From Megalopta genalis (Eukaryota > Arthropoda > Insecta > Hymenoptera > Halictidae): 64,000 nt of DNA. Under the pieces are notes generated by a model, which searched no databases, was not told the DNA's origin, and worked only from the letters and a program-made list of their open reading frames with translations. Where the stretch lies: the NCBI RefSeq assembly GCF_051020955.1, contig NC_135014.1, positions 39,016,742 through 39,080,741 on the forward strand, written 5' to 3'. The position numbers and the translations under genes were made by a program. This document shows, piece after piece, positions 23,901 to 35,815 of the stretch; positions within the stretch are counted from its first letter, which is position 1, and each line of letters starts with the position of its first letter.

Positions 23901-24628
23901 ATTTCATGAAATATATTTTACAAATATACAGTAAGTATTTAAAATATATATTTTACAATCTGAGCCTGAAATACTTAATTAAAATAAATATCTTCTTTAT
24001 TGAGCATGAAATGAAATACTAGAACATCATTTTCATGAAGTTTCGCCGACCAAGAGCAACTGCGAGTATGTATACATTCCGTATTTACATCTAAGATATA
24101 TATTGTAATTTAAGATATGTATATATTGTTAAAAGCAAACAAATATTAAATGTTCCAATTGCATTCGTTAATTGAGAGAAATATAAGGAAAGCTTATTTT
24201 TCAAAACAATATGTGATTGTACTTTCTTTTATGGATTTATTTGCTCTCATAAATATTAATTTTAAGAAATAGAATTTCAAATAATTAATTTTATACGCAT
24301 GAAATAATTTTTCAAATAATTAATTCTAGACACATGAAATATATATAATATTTCAAATAATTATTTCTAGTACATATTAAGAAAATACTATTGAATTCAT
24401 AATTTCCTTCCTTCTTTCCTAATTATTGTCAGTACATGTATTTATCTCTATAACATCAAATAAAGCTTCAAATATTATTTTATAGAATCAAGAGCATTTC
24501 ACAAAATATCTCCAATACTTTTTCAAATATTTCTAACCAGATCTGGTGAAAAGCCATGGGACGTACCATTCTACTCGTTAATTTATATTTTCGAAATATG
24601 AAAATAAAATGTACGTAAATTAATAAAT
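23901..24628. other. AT-rich block with a three-copy tandem repeat
   Basis: TTTCAAATAATTAATTTTAT (24275), TTTCAAATAATTAATTCTAG (24311) and TTTCAAATAATTATTTCTAG (24351) begin three units of about 38 bp that also share an ACGCATGAAAT / ACACATGAAAT word. The rest is featureless. Confidence 0.65.
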
Positions 24629-24657
24629 TAATAAACGATCCGCGATCTAGTCATATC
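24629..24657 (+). repeat. Dispersed CCGCAGTCTA-family repeat copy
   Basis: TAATAAACGATCCGCGATCT followed by AGTCATATC fits the motif with several changes. Confidence 0.4.
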
Positions 24658-25675
24658 TTTGCTACACTCCTGCATAAGACACCTTAGTAAGTAACACAAG
24701 CAGTTATACAAAGCAGTGCCGACATAGACAACATGCACTTAAACGTCCATGTCTCTTGAATAACAACATAAAAGTTCCGGAAATAGGTCGATACGAAACA
24801 TTCAGAGTGTTAGGACGCTACAAAGAAAGCCGACTACTTTAAGCTTCTTTTTTTCGACATTTCTCGCGAAGATTCCTGTTATCTAAGCTTTAGCAAAGTG
24901 GACAGCAATTACGTTCGACAGAGTTGACGAGAAAATGAAACTCCCTCTACTTTTTTCTGACACTTTCTGAAACCCTGATTGCCGGAAGGACATCTTCAAA
25001 CATGACGGAGGTATCGGACCTTCCGTTTCTAAAGTGTATGGTTTAGAAATTAAACTGATCTATCTAGATCTAGACTCTAACAAAGTTTTATAATTCCATT
25101 ATTTTTTCAATCCAGTTTTTCTAGTATGTGTACATGGATAAAGCCACAGAAGACAAGGCACAAAGAGTACAATGTAAGAAATGAAAAAATCATAAATAAC
25201 AAGAGTAATTAGTGAATTAAATACTTTATCTATGTTTATATGGAAATTTTTAATAACACTTACTTATAAATTGATGTGTAAAAAAATTTGAGATTTATAA
25301 ATAAAATTATAGAAATTAATTATAATTAAATAAATTTGTAATAAAATTAAAATACGATTTTGTATAAAATTATATAAAAATATAAAATTAAATTTATTTA
25401 TAGATTTATAATTTTATGTATATGTATATTTAAGAACTAGAAATAGTACCTATTATAAGAATAAACTAAAATTAAATAAATTTATAATAAAATTTAGATT
25501 TATGTTCTTTATAATAAATATGTGATAATATATAGCATATGTTTTTAAACATAAGTATGCAAAACGTATGCAACATGCAAAATATGCAAAATGCAAAATA
25601 TATTTTTGGATTCACCCGATCACGATATAAACTGTCAAGATCCGATTGGTTTAGCTATCATTTAAAAAAAATATG
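24658..25675. other. AT-rich block, very low complexity at 25230-25610
   Basis: 25300-25520 is almost pure A/T with repeated AAATAAATTTATAATAAAAT-like words. 25555-25603 is a short ATGCAAAATATGCAAAATGC minisatellite. Confidence 0.6.
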
Positions 25676-25706
25676 CAACTTGCATAAACTTCCGCAGTTT
25701 AATGAC
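25676..25706 (+). repeat. Dispersed CCGCAGTCTA-family repeat copy
   Basis: TTGCATAAACTTCCGCAGTT followed by TAATGACAAGC. Confidence 0.55.
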
Positions 25707-25720
25707 AAGCAGTAAAGACT

Positions 25721-26300
25721 AAAGACAGCGGGCACCGGAATCGTGACACGTTGGTGGAAAGCGTAACGCGTTAATTTAGTTTTCGACAAGCCAGAATAAT
25801 ACCTTGTTGCGCTAAAACAGATCGGTTCCGTGTTGAAAGGAGATATTATATGGTCCCGAACGTAAAAGGAATTAAACCTGCGGGATGTTAATTACGCTGG
25901 CTGGTATAAAATTAACCGGTCCCGAGTATTTTCCGTGCGACCGAAGCTGCTACCGTTTTAAAGACGTCACTGGATCGCATTTCAGGAACGAAAGTCGACC
26001 TCGATCTTGCCACATCCTCGCGAACCGATCACGAAGAAACGCAACCTCGAGGAACCCAGGGGGACTGGACACGCCTTTCAGAATTGCCAGCAAAAAAACG
26101 TCGGCCGGCAGATCGAAAAAGAAAGGCGACGCAGCACGGTCAATTAATAATTAGCCGAGATAAGGGGAATTTGGTAATTAATCTTTGGCCATTATGTATT
26201 CGCGGCGCGTGGCGACGCGGCGGCGGCCATCTTCGTTTACTCCACTTTCTTCCGGTTATTACGGTCTGTTGGGCTACCAAATAGAGTACGTATCGTTACT
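25721..26300. promoter_or_regulatory. GC-rich island with clustered homeodomain-type sites
   Basis: Within 26130-26200 there are CAATTAATAATTAG, GGTAATTAATC and CCATTATG, three TAAT-core groups in about 70 bp, directly before a GCGGCGCGTGGCGACGCGGCGG stretch that is far above local GC. Dense TAAT sites beside a CpG-rich core suggest an enhancer or promoter, although TAAT is frequent by chance in AT-rich DNA. Two plus frames (89 and 66 codons) are unrecognised. Confidence 0.3.
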
Positions 26301-27600
26301 CGAATAACTATTGGAATTACGTAAAAGCGGAATATCTAACTATAGTCTGCGCATAGCCGACATAAAATGCAAGGTACCCGTCAAGAAAACAGGGCCAAGG
26401 GTTTCTTTTATTGGTATTTCAACGTTGTTACCGATAATTCGATGAGATTATTATACACTATCAAATTGCAGATGCTTACGTAGATATTCTTATAGAAATG
26501 CTGTGTTTATAAAGGGGAATTTGTATTAATTCTAGTTTGACGATTCTCCTATATGGTTTTCGAAAATTTAAAAGTTAAAAAGACTGTTTTAAGTTCTTTT
26601 TTAAAATTTCTATTTTATCGATTTTTTACTGATGTCTATGAAAGCTTTATACTTAATTTTTTAGTAATCATTTGCTGTTTATTTACAAATGAAATGATGA
26701 GATGTTAATATCCGTTATCAATATTGCACTTGTTCGACGCTGTTCAATGTGTCATGATTCAACTATTTATCCTTTTCATTGTGTTACATTTAATATATTT
26801 AATTATACTGCACAAATTCGATCAATTGTTAGGTAATTAATTGTTATCCCACGTTACAGTTATTTGGTAAATGATCTGACATATGATTATAACTGAACTC
26901 CACTTTGTTAATAAAAATGAACAGGATATAAATATATAATTAAATCATTACATGAACGGGGGCTGAACGAAGTAGTGCACACATAATGAATATGAGACCG
27001 ATATAACGGGGCGCGAATTGCTCAAAAGCAATCTACAACATCCTATTTCACATTCTCAGTTTTACATATTAGTGAAGTATATTATACATGCAGAATCAGT
27101 ATAATATTATTAGTATAATATATTATTATATAATTATTATTAATTATGATAATAAGTTTAATAGAACATAAGTGTGTAGTAATTTAATATTTGCTGAAAG
27201 TATGTAAGATGGTAAGTAATCTATTATATTAGAACCATGTTTCGTTATGGTATCTATTAACTATTAAAGAAATAAGAATCATAGATAGATTACTAATGTT
27301 TCTGGACGACATCCATACTAATAAAAATTAAGTTATGATTGGTATAACGTTTCAATAACGTCGCGTATCTTGTCTTTGTTATCATCCTTGACATTTTGCA
27401 TTCGCATAATTTTACACTTAATCCTACTTATGCTCTCTGTTTCGCACTGTTTGCGACAGAAAACCTTTTTATACGTTAACCAAGTCGTGACATGTGTGCG
27501 TCTAGTGTACTTAACAATATAAAAATAAAAATTAAATTCAATAATTACAAATCACGAAGAAGCCATATTCTACATTTTTGATGTTTTGCTAATTCCACAG
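26301..27600. other. AT-rich non-coding block
   Basis: Nothing supported. A TATTATTATATAATTATTATTAATTATGAT simple tract lies near 27118. Confidence 0.5.
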
Positions 27601-27900
27601 TCGAGAAATGCAATTCTTTTCTTGAGACAAGGGTGGGAGAGAGGCAAAGGTACGACACCTTTTATTATCTCATGCGAGGCACGTGGCTGGGTGCACGACA
27701 ACTTTCTCGGAGCTGCGTTTTTTATCTTGATAATTATCTCGGTCCATCTTCCCCATGTAGATTAACCTCTCTGCAAAACCCTTCGGGCAATGCGGACGTA
27801 GCAATATCATGCAAGAAATATAGCGATTACGTATTCAATACATTTGTTGGCAGGAACAAAAGGAGTACATATAGTGAACTTGTTAATTAACCCTGCTGAT
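27601..27900. other. Slightly GC-richer stretch
   Basis: An 85-codon plus frame (27633-27890) is open. It has no signal peptide, no recognised domain and no clear splice sites. Confidence 0.3.
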
Positions 27901-28860
27901 GCGAGCACAATGTTACACAATTGACGGCTTTCATAACCCTCTGACTTTGTTACTAGAAACAGTGATATATGGACACTATTTTCGCATCAGATAATTTTTA
28001 TTCTATTCTTTATTTATATACATGAATTATTATTGTATAATACTCTGTACACCAGTATATACCAATATAAAAAAGTTCGTTGCTTTCACAACAATTTTTA
28101 AGTATAATTCTCATAATTTTAACATAGTATTTTATATTTTAATAATAATTATGTTTTTGCATATTCAATTTCTACAATAACAATTTATGTTTATTTTATG
28201 ACATTATTAGTATAGAGTATACGTGTAAATATTTTTGGTAGTTCAAATCAAGTCAGAATTTTCATTATATCAGCTTTACAAATTTTTGTTTGCTTTATTT
28301 TTATTTATATTTTCGTTTAAATCTAGTGTATTCTTTTGATGAAATTAGATTAATTTATACGATTAAAAGTTATACTTAAATCATTACATTTATAAATTTG
28401 CTTGTATAGGTAAGAAAAATATTTTCCTTCTTAATTGCTTCACTATTTCGCTTTAAAAACACTAAATATTAATGTTCTCTTAACGAAAAAACCTTTTTTT
28501 AAATTAACATTGCAAAACATCTTGATGATTGTACAACAGTTTATTTACTGTTGTATCTGAATAAACTTATTATTATTATTGTTATTATTATTAATATATA
28601 ACTTTATAAATAGATAATTACTTATAAATCGTTATATAAATACATGAATTTCTAAATAGAAAATTATTTTGTGATAATATAATTTATTACGTCTATATTT
28701 GTAAAATATCTTTCATTTTAAAATTACAAATACTACTGCATCTGAAATAATAAATAAAATTCTCTAAGAAATCATTTCATTCATTATATATACTATAAAA
28801 CATAAGAAATCATAAGAAACAAATATTTAATACATTTCTCCAAGCATATGAACCATACCT
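27901..28860. other. Very AT-rich block with a (TTA)n tract
   Basis: A TATTATTATTATTGTTATTA tract lies at about 28567-28595. No gene signals were seen. Confidence 0.6.
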
Positions 28861-29720
28861 TCTTCAATAAAATCAGTCTCGTTCACTAACTTCAATTTCC
28901 TTAAAGTAATCCATAATGGCATAACTTCGCAGAGGCGACGATAACAAAACGATCTCCGTGTTGATTTTATTCAACACATTTAAGAAACGGGCGTTTCATC
29001 CTCCCCCCTCCCCCATGTTTCTCGTCACGATATCTTGCTCACGTAATGTACCCAGAAGGTGTACACACTTACGCAAATTATATTTATATATGTAAATGCA
29101 ACATACACTTTCGGTCATTTTATGATTACTGTCATTCTCGAGGATTCTGACATAATTACGACGTGGTGCGGTGCGAGGCGCATGCCTACCAACACTCACG
29201 CGTGAACACGACAAAAGAAGGGAAGCATTTTTACACGCAACAATGTTCTTTGTGACATGCCGCGAAAATGATTGTGACTTTTTTTCACGAATTATTTGGC
29301 GGTGATCAACAAAAGGACAGTATCGCGTGCAACGAGAAACGCGATTATTAAGAAACGTTGTATTCTTCGCCGGCAATCACGTCGCCTCGCTCCGAAATGA
29401 TTCTTTCTAAAAACTAGTTTCTCCGAGTAAACCGTTTATTTTCTGCCGAGTCAGAGAACGAAAATGATGCAGCGATATCATATTTCATATCCATCGAGAA
29501 TTTTCTGCATGATTCGTGAGAAAGGGATCCGGGAGACTGTTAACAAAGCATCGGCCGAGATAATGAACCGTTTGTTCGTGCTCGGAGAAATACTCAAAAC
29601 AACGTGATTCATGATGCCGGCGAAAAATCTGTGATGCGAGTTCACAGTCGCCTTGAAGCATTGTATCGTGGAACTCCTGTGAATCGATCCTCTTTTATGG
29701 CTCATCCAAATAATAATGAT
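28861..29720. other. Moderately GC-rich island
   Basis: Contains a pyrimidine tract CCTCCCCCCTCCCCC at about 29000. The 126-codon minus frame (28996-29376) and 75-codon minus frame (29478-29705) are unrecognised and not joined by good splice sites. Confidence 0.35.
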
Positions 29721-30455
29721 CCTTCATTGGGCCAGTTAAATAAGTCTGAATAGAAACAGTGACGCGACTTTGACCAAACATTTAGTGTTTCGTCTATGAA
29801 TCGTAGGTAAATTGAACTGTAAAAAGTAGAAACAAAATTTAATGGAATCTGTGTACTTTTCTGCAATCCGATAGGATCTATTGGATTATAATTCCCAGCA
29901 ATAATTTGTGTAAATATGCAAATATATGCTGTACTGTTAAGTTTATTATTCCTATATTCATTGTATCCATGATTTTCCATAGAATTACAACGATTCAATT
30001 ATGAATATTTTTTTTACTTTTCATCCAGATGTTTTTTTGGTGTTCTTAAACTTTTAACTGGATATCACGGATTTTCTATTGTATTAGACAAAGCTGACCC
30101 TTGTAAAAGGGCATGCGTCTTTTCTCTACGCGATTAAAAATGTGTTAAAAATTACTATTAAAAATTATTATTTCGACTGATTTATTTTTAAAAAGATTTT
30201 CATGGAGTTCTATTATTTCTAACACTATTTCTAACATTCACAGCGACAAGTCATTTTCTGATATATTACAGCTGCAAATCTTGTAACAATAGATAGAAGT
30301 CTGGACTAATAAATAAAAAATTTTACAAATATAAAAGCAACTAAAAGCTTTAATGTAAAAGTAATTGATAAAATCCAAATGCAGCTTTACTTTTGGAAAA
30401 CTGCAGAAGATGAAATAAATTAGCAGTGAGCTATTCGTTTCCGGAGTTGAAATGA
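29721..30455. other. AT-rich non-coding block
   Basis: The 98-codon minus frame (29702-29998) is unrecognised. No repeats were seen. Confidence 0.45.
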
Positions 30456-30560
30456 TACTTTTGGTACACCCTGTACTCCGTTCGGAAATTGAAATTCAAA
30501 TTTGACTTGATTTTGAAATCAGCGTGACATTGACTTTGAAATCGATTTCTTAATCTCGGC
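30456..30560. mobile_element. Fragment of a mariner-like inverted-repeat element
   Basis: TACACCCTGTACTCC at 30466-30480 resembles the ACATCCTGTACAGT end of the element at 42645-42958. The next 60 bp contain two TGACTT/TGACTTTGAAATC words, comparable to TGACCTT words inside that element. The other end was not found. Confidence 0.35.
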
Positions 30561-31205
30561 GACGTAATTATTCAGACGATGTATGTAGAACATGATTTTT
30601 AAATTCGTTATTGTAATAAAAAGAGTACTTAAATTTGGCGCGGAATGATTGATGGATGATGGTGAGATAAAGCGACGCATATGAAGCAACAGGTGGGTGC
30701 GAAAGTTGGAGTACATACTATATAAATAGAGTTATGATTCGAACATACAGGGAGAGATCGAATGAAATATGTATGTACATATGTTGAAGTCGTATCTCAG
30801 ATTGTTACTATTATGGAGATTTTTTAAAAAATATCAAAATTATTATTAAATCGTGTATTTTATTGGCTTTACGGTACTATACAACAAAATGAATTGAATT
30901 TAAGTGAAAAGTAGCTTAAAATTATTATCACGACGATGTCTATGATAAAAATTTCCATTCAGTCCTACTTTTTTCTAGATTGCGATGATTAGATTACAAC
31001 ATTCTTTCTTAGAACTAGGATGTTTTTATAGTAATAATACATATAAATTGTAATATCAATTTTTGTTAATATATACCTCATTTTATAATTCACAAATTTA
31101 TATCTATTTATTTGTTCGTCTTGGCCTTCAAATATTCAAAATATCCTAAAATTTACGAATGTATTTCAGTTTCCACTGAAATTACAATTTAAACAACAAA
31201 CTTTT
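30561..31205. other. AT-rich non-coding block
   Basis: Nothing supported. Confidence 0.5.
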
Positions 31206-31300
31206 ATGCATTACGAATATACCCGTCATAACGTAAAATATTGACATTTCATCATGACGAGTATACTCGTCAGAAACAGCTAACTGCTCAATGTACGTCC
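31206..31300. mobile_element. Foldback (hairpin) element, degraded copy
   Basis: The right arm GACGAGTATACTCGTCAGAA followed by ACAGCTAACTG is nearly identical to the right arm of the element at 63279-63380. The spacer (TAACGTAAAATATTGACATT) also matches that element's spacer. The left arm keeps only ACGAATATACCCGTCAT and has lost its outer part. Confidence 0.7.
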
Positions 31301-31319
31301 GACAATCATATCGGCGATA

Positions 31320-31760
31320 TTAATCGTACATTATCTGGTAGCACCTATCAGACAGCTTTTTGCAAGGATTTTTAAATACGCCAGCACGTCCTTGTTTTTC
31401 ACCGGTCGGAATTACCGAGCCCAATGCATCGAGAATAAGAGGGTTTTTTGAAATTGGAATTTACTTCCCACAGTTTTCTCGGCCAGACTCTTCAGTTTTT
31501 ATCCCCATATTCTTTGGCTACTCTTTTTCGTGCGGGAAGTAATAAAGGTCTTTATGTATCTTTTATACGGTCTGCTTTCACCGAATCTACGGTTTGTCGA
31601 CGTAGCGCGAAAAAATTCGTCTGGCTTTTTTGTTTCGCAAGGTATCGTATTACCTACTTGCGAGTTGCAGATGCCGAAGCCCACTTGGAATACTTCTGCC
31701 AGCGGATACCTGAAGAGCATCCGAAAAATTTAGTGGATGATGGCTACCCGGGCGGGTAGC
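31320..31760. other. GC-richer block ending in a perfect hairpin
   Basis: Frames of 60 to 103 codons are open on the plus strand and 73 codons on the minus; none is recognised. It ends with GCTACCC-GGGC-GGGTAGC (31743-31760), a perfect 7-bp stem with a 4-nt loop, 110 bp from the mariner relic. Confidence 0.4.
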
Positions 31761-31869
31761 ACCGTTTCAATTTTTTTTTCCACAGAAATTTTAACCTGAG
31801 AGAGTCATCATTATACGGGTCCATCGGAGTGTATCGTATCGTGATATATCTCTTTGAAAATTCATTATT

Positions 31870-32106
31870 TCCGTACGAACGTTTATCGTTTAATAGCAGC
31901 AAATGTCTTGTGGAAAAAATTATATGGAATATCTCATCAAGCGTCGTATAGCAGCTTTGCATGTTAATATGGAAACTAATAAATTTATATGTTCCGAGTA
32001 AAGTGAATCGAAGCAAGTGGTAGTAATCACTTGGTGAAAAATTAGGGGAATATGATGGACAGGTAAGTTCCTGATTATAGCTCTCAATTTTTTCGAAAGT
32101 TGCCTT
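31870..32106 (-). pseudogene. Mariner transposase relic (C-terminal part)
   Basis: The minus strand encodes, within an open frame of 175 codons (32271 down to 31744), a segment reading KIESYNQEL then SPNFSPSDYYHL. This matches the conserved C-terminal block of mariner transposases, in which YSPDLAP.DYHLF carries the last catalytic Asp of the D,D34D triad; the equivalent Asp codon lies at about 32026-32028. After it, a LDEIFH...NDKRSYG stretch fits the usual LDEFF...YR.GI region. The upstream D..NARPH block and the N-terminal DNA-binding domain are missing or unrecognisable. Length and missing domains mean it cannot be functional. The frame staying open is probably luck in AT-rich sequence. 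Confidence 0.72.
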
Positions 32107-33300
32107 TCTCGTTTTTGTTCCGATGTTATAATTTTTCAACTTGTTGCTTCGCTTCCGTTGCGTTTCTTCATTCTTTGATCGCTTATTCCTATTAATCCAA
32201 ATATCATTCGCAACATTGTCTGACACGAAATTCAACGATAATAAATGCATGATTAAAATTAACGTCATCACTAATATTTTGTGTCAAATTATTTACTTAT
32301 TAACTTGACCGAAACTCAAAATTTTTGTATCAAAATATTTCACTTTCTCTGTTAATTCAAATACGAAAAACACAACTATATACATTATAGTCTCTGTAAA
32401 ATACAGAATATTGCAAAATGAAAAATGAGAAAGATGTGTTAATCTAATTCTAGATAAACTATGTAAAAAATAAATAAATATAAAAAATAAAAATGTGGAA
32501 CAATTGTACTATTACTCCAAAATAGAAATACAGTAAAATTGTGTTGAAGCAGATAGACTGAGCACCAAATAAGCTTTAAAACGAACAATAACAAGAAATG
32601 CAAGTAATGTTAATTATTAAAGAAATTATAACAGAAAGAAATAGTTTAGAAAAATCTGGTTACCGCGTGCGAACCGCAATACGAGGTAAGAGTTTAAGAT
32701 ATCGGAAATACAATAGAGAGAGATCGTATTACCGAAACCGAAACTGTGCGGCAACGAAGATTACGAAAATTCGGGAGACTAAGCCAAAGATTTTTCCAGG
32801 CTGCAGACTTTAAAAGACCACGACGACCACTTGGCAATGCGTAAAACAAATGAGCGTAAACCAGCAGGATAAACAACGCACGGCGATGCAACGTCGATAG
32901 ATTTTGAATCTATTGTGCTTTCGGAAATCGATACCCTCGAAAGGTGCTATGTCGGTCTCCTTTGAAAATTAGAAACCTATTTGAAACCTATATGCAAGAT
33001 AGAGCCGAGGAGGGAGGGAGTTTTTCAAACGGTAACCTTCGCTGTTTGAAGGCTCCACTGTTTGGACGATCTGTTATGCCATGTGTTCTATCACGAGCAG
33101 CAGTATTTCCAGCTTTACTTTTATATATATAATGTATATAAGCATTAAGTGCAAAGAAATTTATTATTTTAGCACGACAATTTTGTCAATAAAATTTGCA
33201 AGTAAATATTTTTACTAAAAGAGACCACAGAGTGAATTAAATGAGAACATTTGATGTTCTAGGTAATTATGAAGTAGAAAGTATAAAATTGTTTCGACTG
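32107..33300. other. Mostly AT-rich block
   Basis: Short frames (71 codons + at 32598, 62 codons + at 32944, 65 codons - at 32694) are unrecognised. A donor-like ACGAG/GTAAGA occurs near 32684. Confidence 0.4.
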
Positions 33301-33317
33301 TAGCTTTTTTGAAAATG

Positions 33318-33565
33318 TTATTTCAAGCAATGAATGAAGTGGTTTTAATCGAAGCTTATGTAAAAACATTATTTCAAGCAATGTATAAAATGGTTTTAAT
33401 TGAAGCAGATGTAAAAAGATTGTTCCGAGCAATGTATAAAATCGGTTTAACTGAAACAGATGTAAAAAATATTATTTCAAGAAATGTATAAAATCGTTTC
33501 AACTGAAACACATGCAGAAACATTATTATAAACAATGGATAAAATTGTTTCAACTTGTATAACTG
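33318..33565 (+). repeat. 51-bp minisatellite, about 4.5 units, frame-preserving
   Basis: Units start at 33318, 33369, 33420, 33471 and 33522 with TTATTTCAAGCAATG-like beginnings. A diverged partial unit precedes them at about 33280. Because 51 is a multiple of 3, a 60-codon plus frame (33309-33491) runs through three units, giving a 17-residue repeat such as LFQAMYKMVLIEADVKR. The fourth unit has lost bases and shifts frame. No start context or splice site suggests real translation. Confidence 0.85.
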
Positions 33566-34157
33566 GTATAACTGGGATAATACGACACTGTGTATAACTG
33601 GGATATACATGTAGATCAAAAAGTAGAACTACATACATACATACATATATGCTTGGTACTGTACTATTTTGTGATAGTGCACTAATATGATTATTATGAA
33701 AGAAGTGTTTTGCGTTTAATTCCTATAGTTCTCGCATTTAGATAATACAATTTTTCAAATTCTTGATCGATGTTTGAAAAATGTTTTGGGGACTGGGAGA
33801 AGCGTTGGCGAATGCTTATTCCCTCGGATGGGGCCTGTTTTGAAGACAAAAAATGAATTTTGACGAATAAGTAAGCTTAATGAGTAAGCTTAATAAGTTT
33901 CATTTACAAATTCCGGATATTTTTTCTACATTATATCGTAATTAAGTCTATTGTAATTAATGATTCTGTTAATACTCAAAAATTTCATAGAATTTAAGTA
34001 TTTTATTCAACTGAAATATAAAATTGTAAAACAAAGTTTTATGACATCAATTACTTTTTCAACGTTCTCATCTCTTGCGAATCTTAATAAAATTAAGAAA
34101 TTATAACGGATTATCTACATAATATAAAATTTAATTTTTAAAAATTACATTTTGAAT
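33566..34157. other. AT-rich non-coding block
   Basis: Includes a few GTATAACTGG / ATACATAC short repeats just after the minisatellite; otherwise featureless. Confidence 0.5.
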
Positions 34158-34202
34158 GATTCTGTCATCTATATATGGGTGACGCGGCAGTCAAAGTATT
34201 AA
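34158..34202 (-). mobile_element. TTAA-type transposon end, copy A
   Basis: On the minus strand it starts TTAATACTTTGACTGCCGCG and continues TCACCCATATATAGATGACA. The same 45-bp pattern occurs at 62781-62825. TTAA plus this end is typical of piggyBac-like miniature elements in insects. Confidence 0.6.
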
Positions 34203-34329
34203 TAGTGTAACTATGATACACTTCTTTAACAGTGCAATCATGACATACTTTATTAATAATTTATAATAATGATATATTTTTCAAAAAAACTCAGTTCAAT
34301 CGATTTTTATAATTCGAATTATCATTAAG

Positions 34330-34364
34330 TTATGTGCACGTGACAACAACCATCAAAGTGTTAA
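34330..34364 (-). mobile_element. TTAA-type transposon end, copy B
   Basis: On the minus strand TTAACACTTTGATGGTTGTT runs into GTCACGTGCAC, a diverged relative of copy A in the same orientation 160 bp away. The pair may be two nested or adjacent insertions. Confidence 0.5.
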
Positions 34365-34442
34365 TACGAATAATAATTAGAGCTCGATGGTGTTTTCCGT
34401 GAGGCAAATACAAAGTCTCCTATCTTTCGACGCCGCGGTGTA

Positions 34443-34446
<4 letters not shown>

Positions 34447-34500
<54 letters not shown>

Positions 34501-34526
34501 GGGGGGGGGAGAGAGGGAGAGAGAGA
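34447..34526. repeat. (GA)n microsatellite with a G9 run
   Basis: About 80 bp of pure purine on the plus strand, mostly GA dinucleotides with a GGGGGGGGG run at about 34501. The Leu/Ser-repeat minus-strand frame across it is an artefact. Such polypurine/polypyrimidine tracts can form triplex DNA. Confidence 0.95.
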
Positions 34527-34528
34527 CC

Positions 34529-34990
34529 AGTTGCTGAATATTTTACGCGTAAGGCAGGCAGCTGCCCGGGAAGATCGGATCGCTTTCAAATTATCCGGGC
34601 GAGTTGCCACGAGTGCCTCCGCGGCTGGCTCGCGCGTACGCATGCGCGATTTACACGCCGCACCCGATCCCGATCCCGATCCCTCCGATCCGAAAAAGAG
34701 AGCAATCGAGAATACGGGTCCACCTTTCATTATTTTCACCACGGAATCGTGGCCAAGCGCCGGCGACACTTTGCTCCGCAGACTTTTTCTTCGATTTTGT
34801 TTGTTTTTCTCGATTCTTTCATTTTTCGCCCCGTGATTCTTTTTTCAGTACTCGGTATTCTCTCCTCCCCTCTCCATCCCTCAGGACGGCAACAGGATGC
34901 CAAGACCATTGCATGTTGCAGTCGACAGCTTCATTGTAGCCGTGTACGCGATTATTGCAATTACCATGCTAATTATAATTAAGCCGGCTC
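34529..34990. other. GC-rich island downstream of the GA tract
   Basis: CpG-rich with a CGATCC hexamer repeated at 34667-34692. Plus frames of 101, 111 and 77 codons overlap in three phases, none recognised. A purine tract followed by a CpG-rich stretch is promoter-like for insects (GAGA sites), but no transcript support is visible. Confidence 0.35.
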
Positions 34991-35256
34991 CTGGAATGGA
35001 TCGGCCAGCTGAACAACTGACAGTTCCAAAAGTATGATAAATGTCGTGAAAAAATTGTGATATCGGGTGGCTCGAATGTTTGTTTAATGTTCCATTTAGG
35101 GAACCGGTCAATTATCGTGCTGGACCAGTGAATATTATTTTGTAGCTATGGATGCCGACTTTCATTCATGTAATAATTAGACAGCGGATTACACTGCGGA
35201 AACAAGGGTTAACTAGACAGTTATTTTCATTTTGACGATTTTTAATAAGTCGAAAG

Positions 35257-35470
35257 CAGAGTTGGATAAAAAGTAATCTGATTAACGATTAATAATTATC
35301 ATTCGTTAGTTATTATAACTAATTTATAATGTCGTAAATTATTTTAAATATTGTAAATTATTATGATAAGATTTTTAATAAGATCAAAGTAATCTAACAG
35401 CATTGCTAAATGTTTTCCCTGTGTTAATTCTTTTGCCATAAATGGATAAAATCCGCTGTTTAGTGATGGT
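35257..35470 (+). mobile_element. hAT-like end plus dispersed-motif tail, second copy
   Basis: CAGAGTTGGATAAAAAGTAA at 35257 followed by TCTGATTAACGATTAATAAT repeats the start at 17365. About 190 bp downstream GGATAAAATCCGCTGTTTAG (35444-35463) is a copy of the dispersed motif in the same orientation. It looks like an internally shorter copy of the 17365-17680 element. Confidence 0.5.
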
Positions 35471-35815
35471 TCATAAAGACTATTGTATAGTGCATTATTG
35501 CGATACTGAAGAATCAAATTTTATATGCTCAACGTGTGAAATAAGAACCCAAAAATCATATTAGAAACTCATGTTTCAAATCTGTGAATTGTATACCTTT
35601 AGTTTTTCTTTTATTACGAATAAGCAAATTCTTTGTCTCTGTATTTTTCAGTAGATTATAAAAGAACACATATTTTAATTTTTAAACCTGTATCTACTTT
35701 TAATAAAAGCGTTTTCAATCGAAAAATATGATTTTTTGAAAAAATGGGTCTCATACTAGACTCTTTCACCCTACTACTTTCACTCTACCAGAATGCGTTT
35801 CAAAAATCGTTCCCT
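35471..35815. other. AT-rich non-coding block
   Basis: Nothing supported. Confidence 0.5.

Noticed and set aside
31743..31760. GCTACCC-GGGC-GGGTAGC hairpin as a mariner terminal repeat
   Set aside because: It does not match mariner ends, and no second copy lies on the far side of the transposase relic.
34377..34769. 130-codon minus frame with Leu-Ser repeats
   Set aside because: It is the translation of the (GA)n microsatellite and its GC-rich flank.
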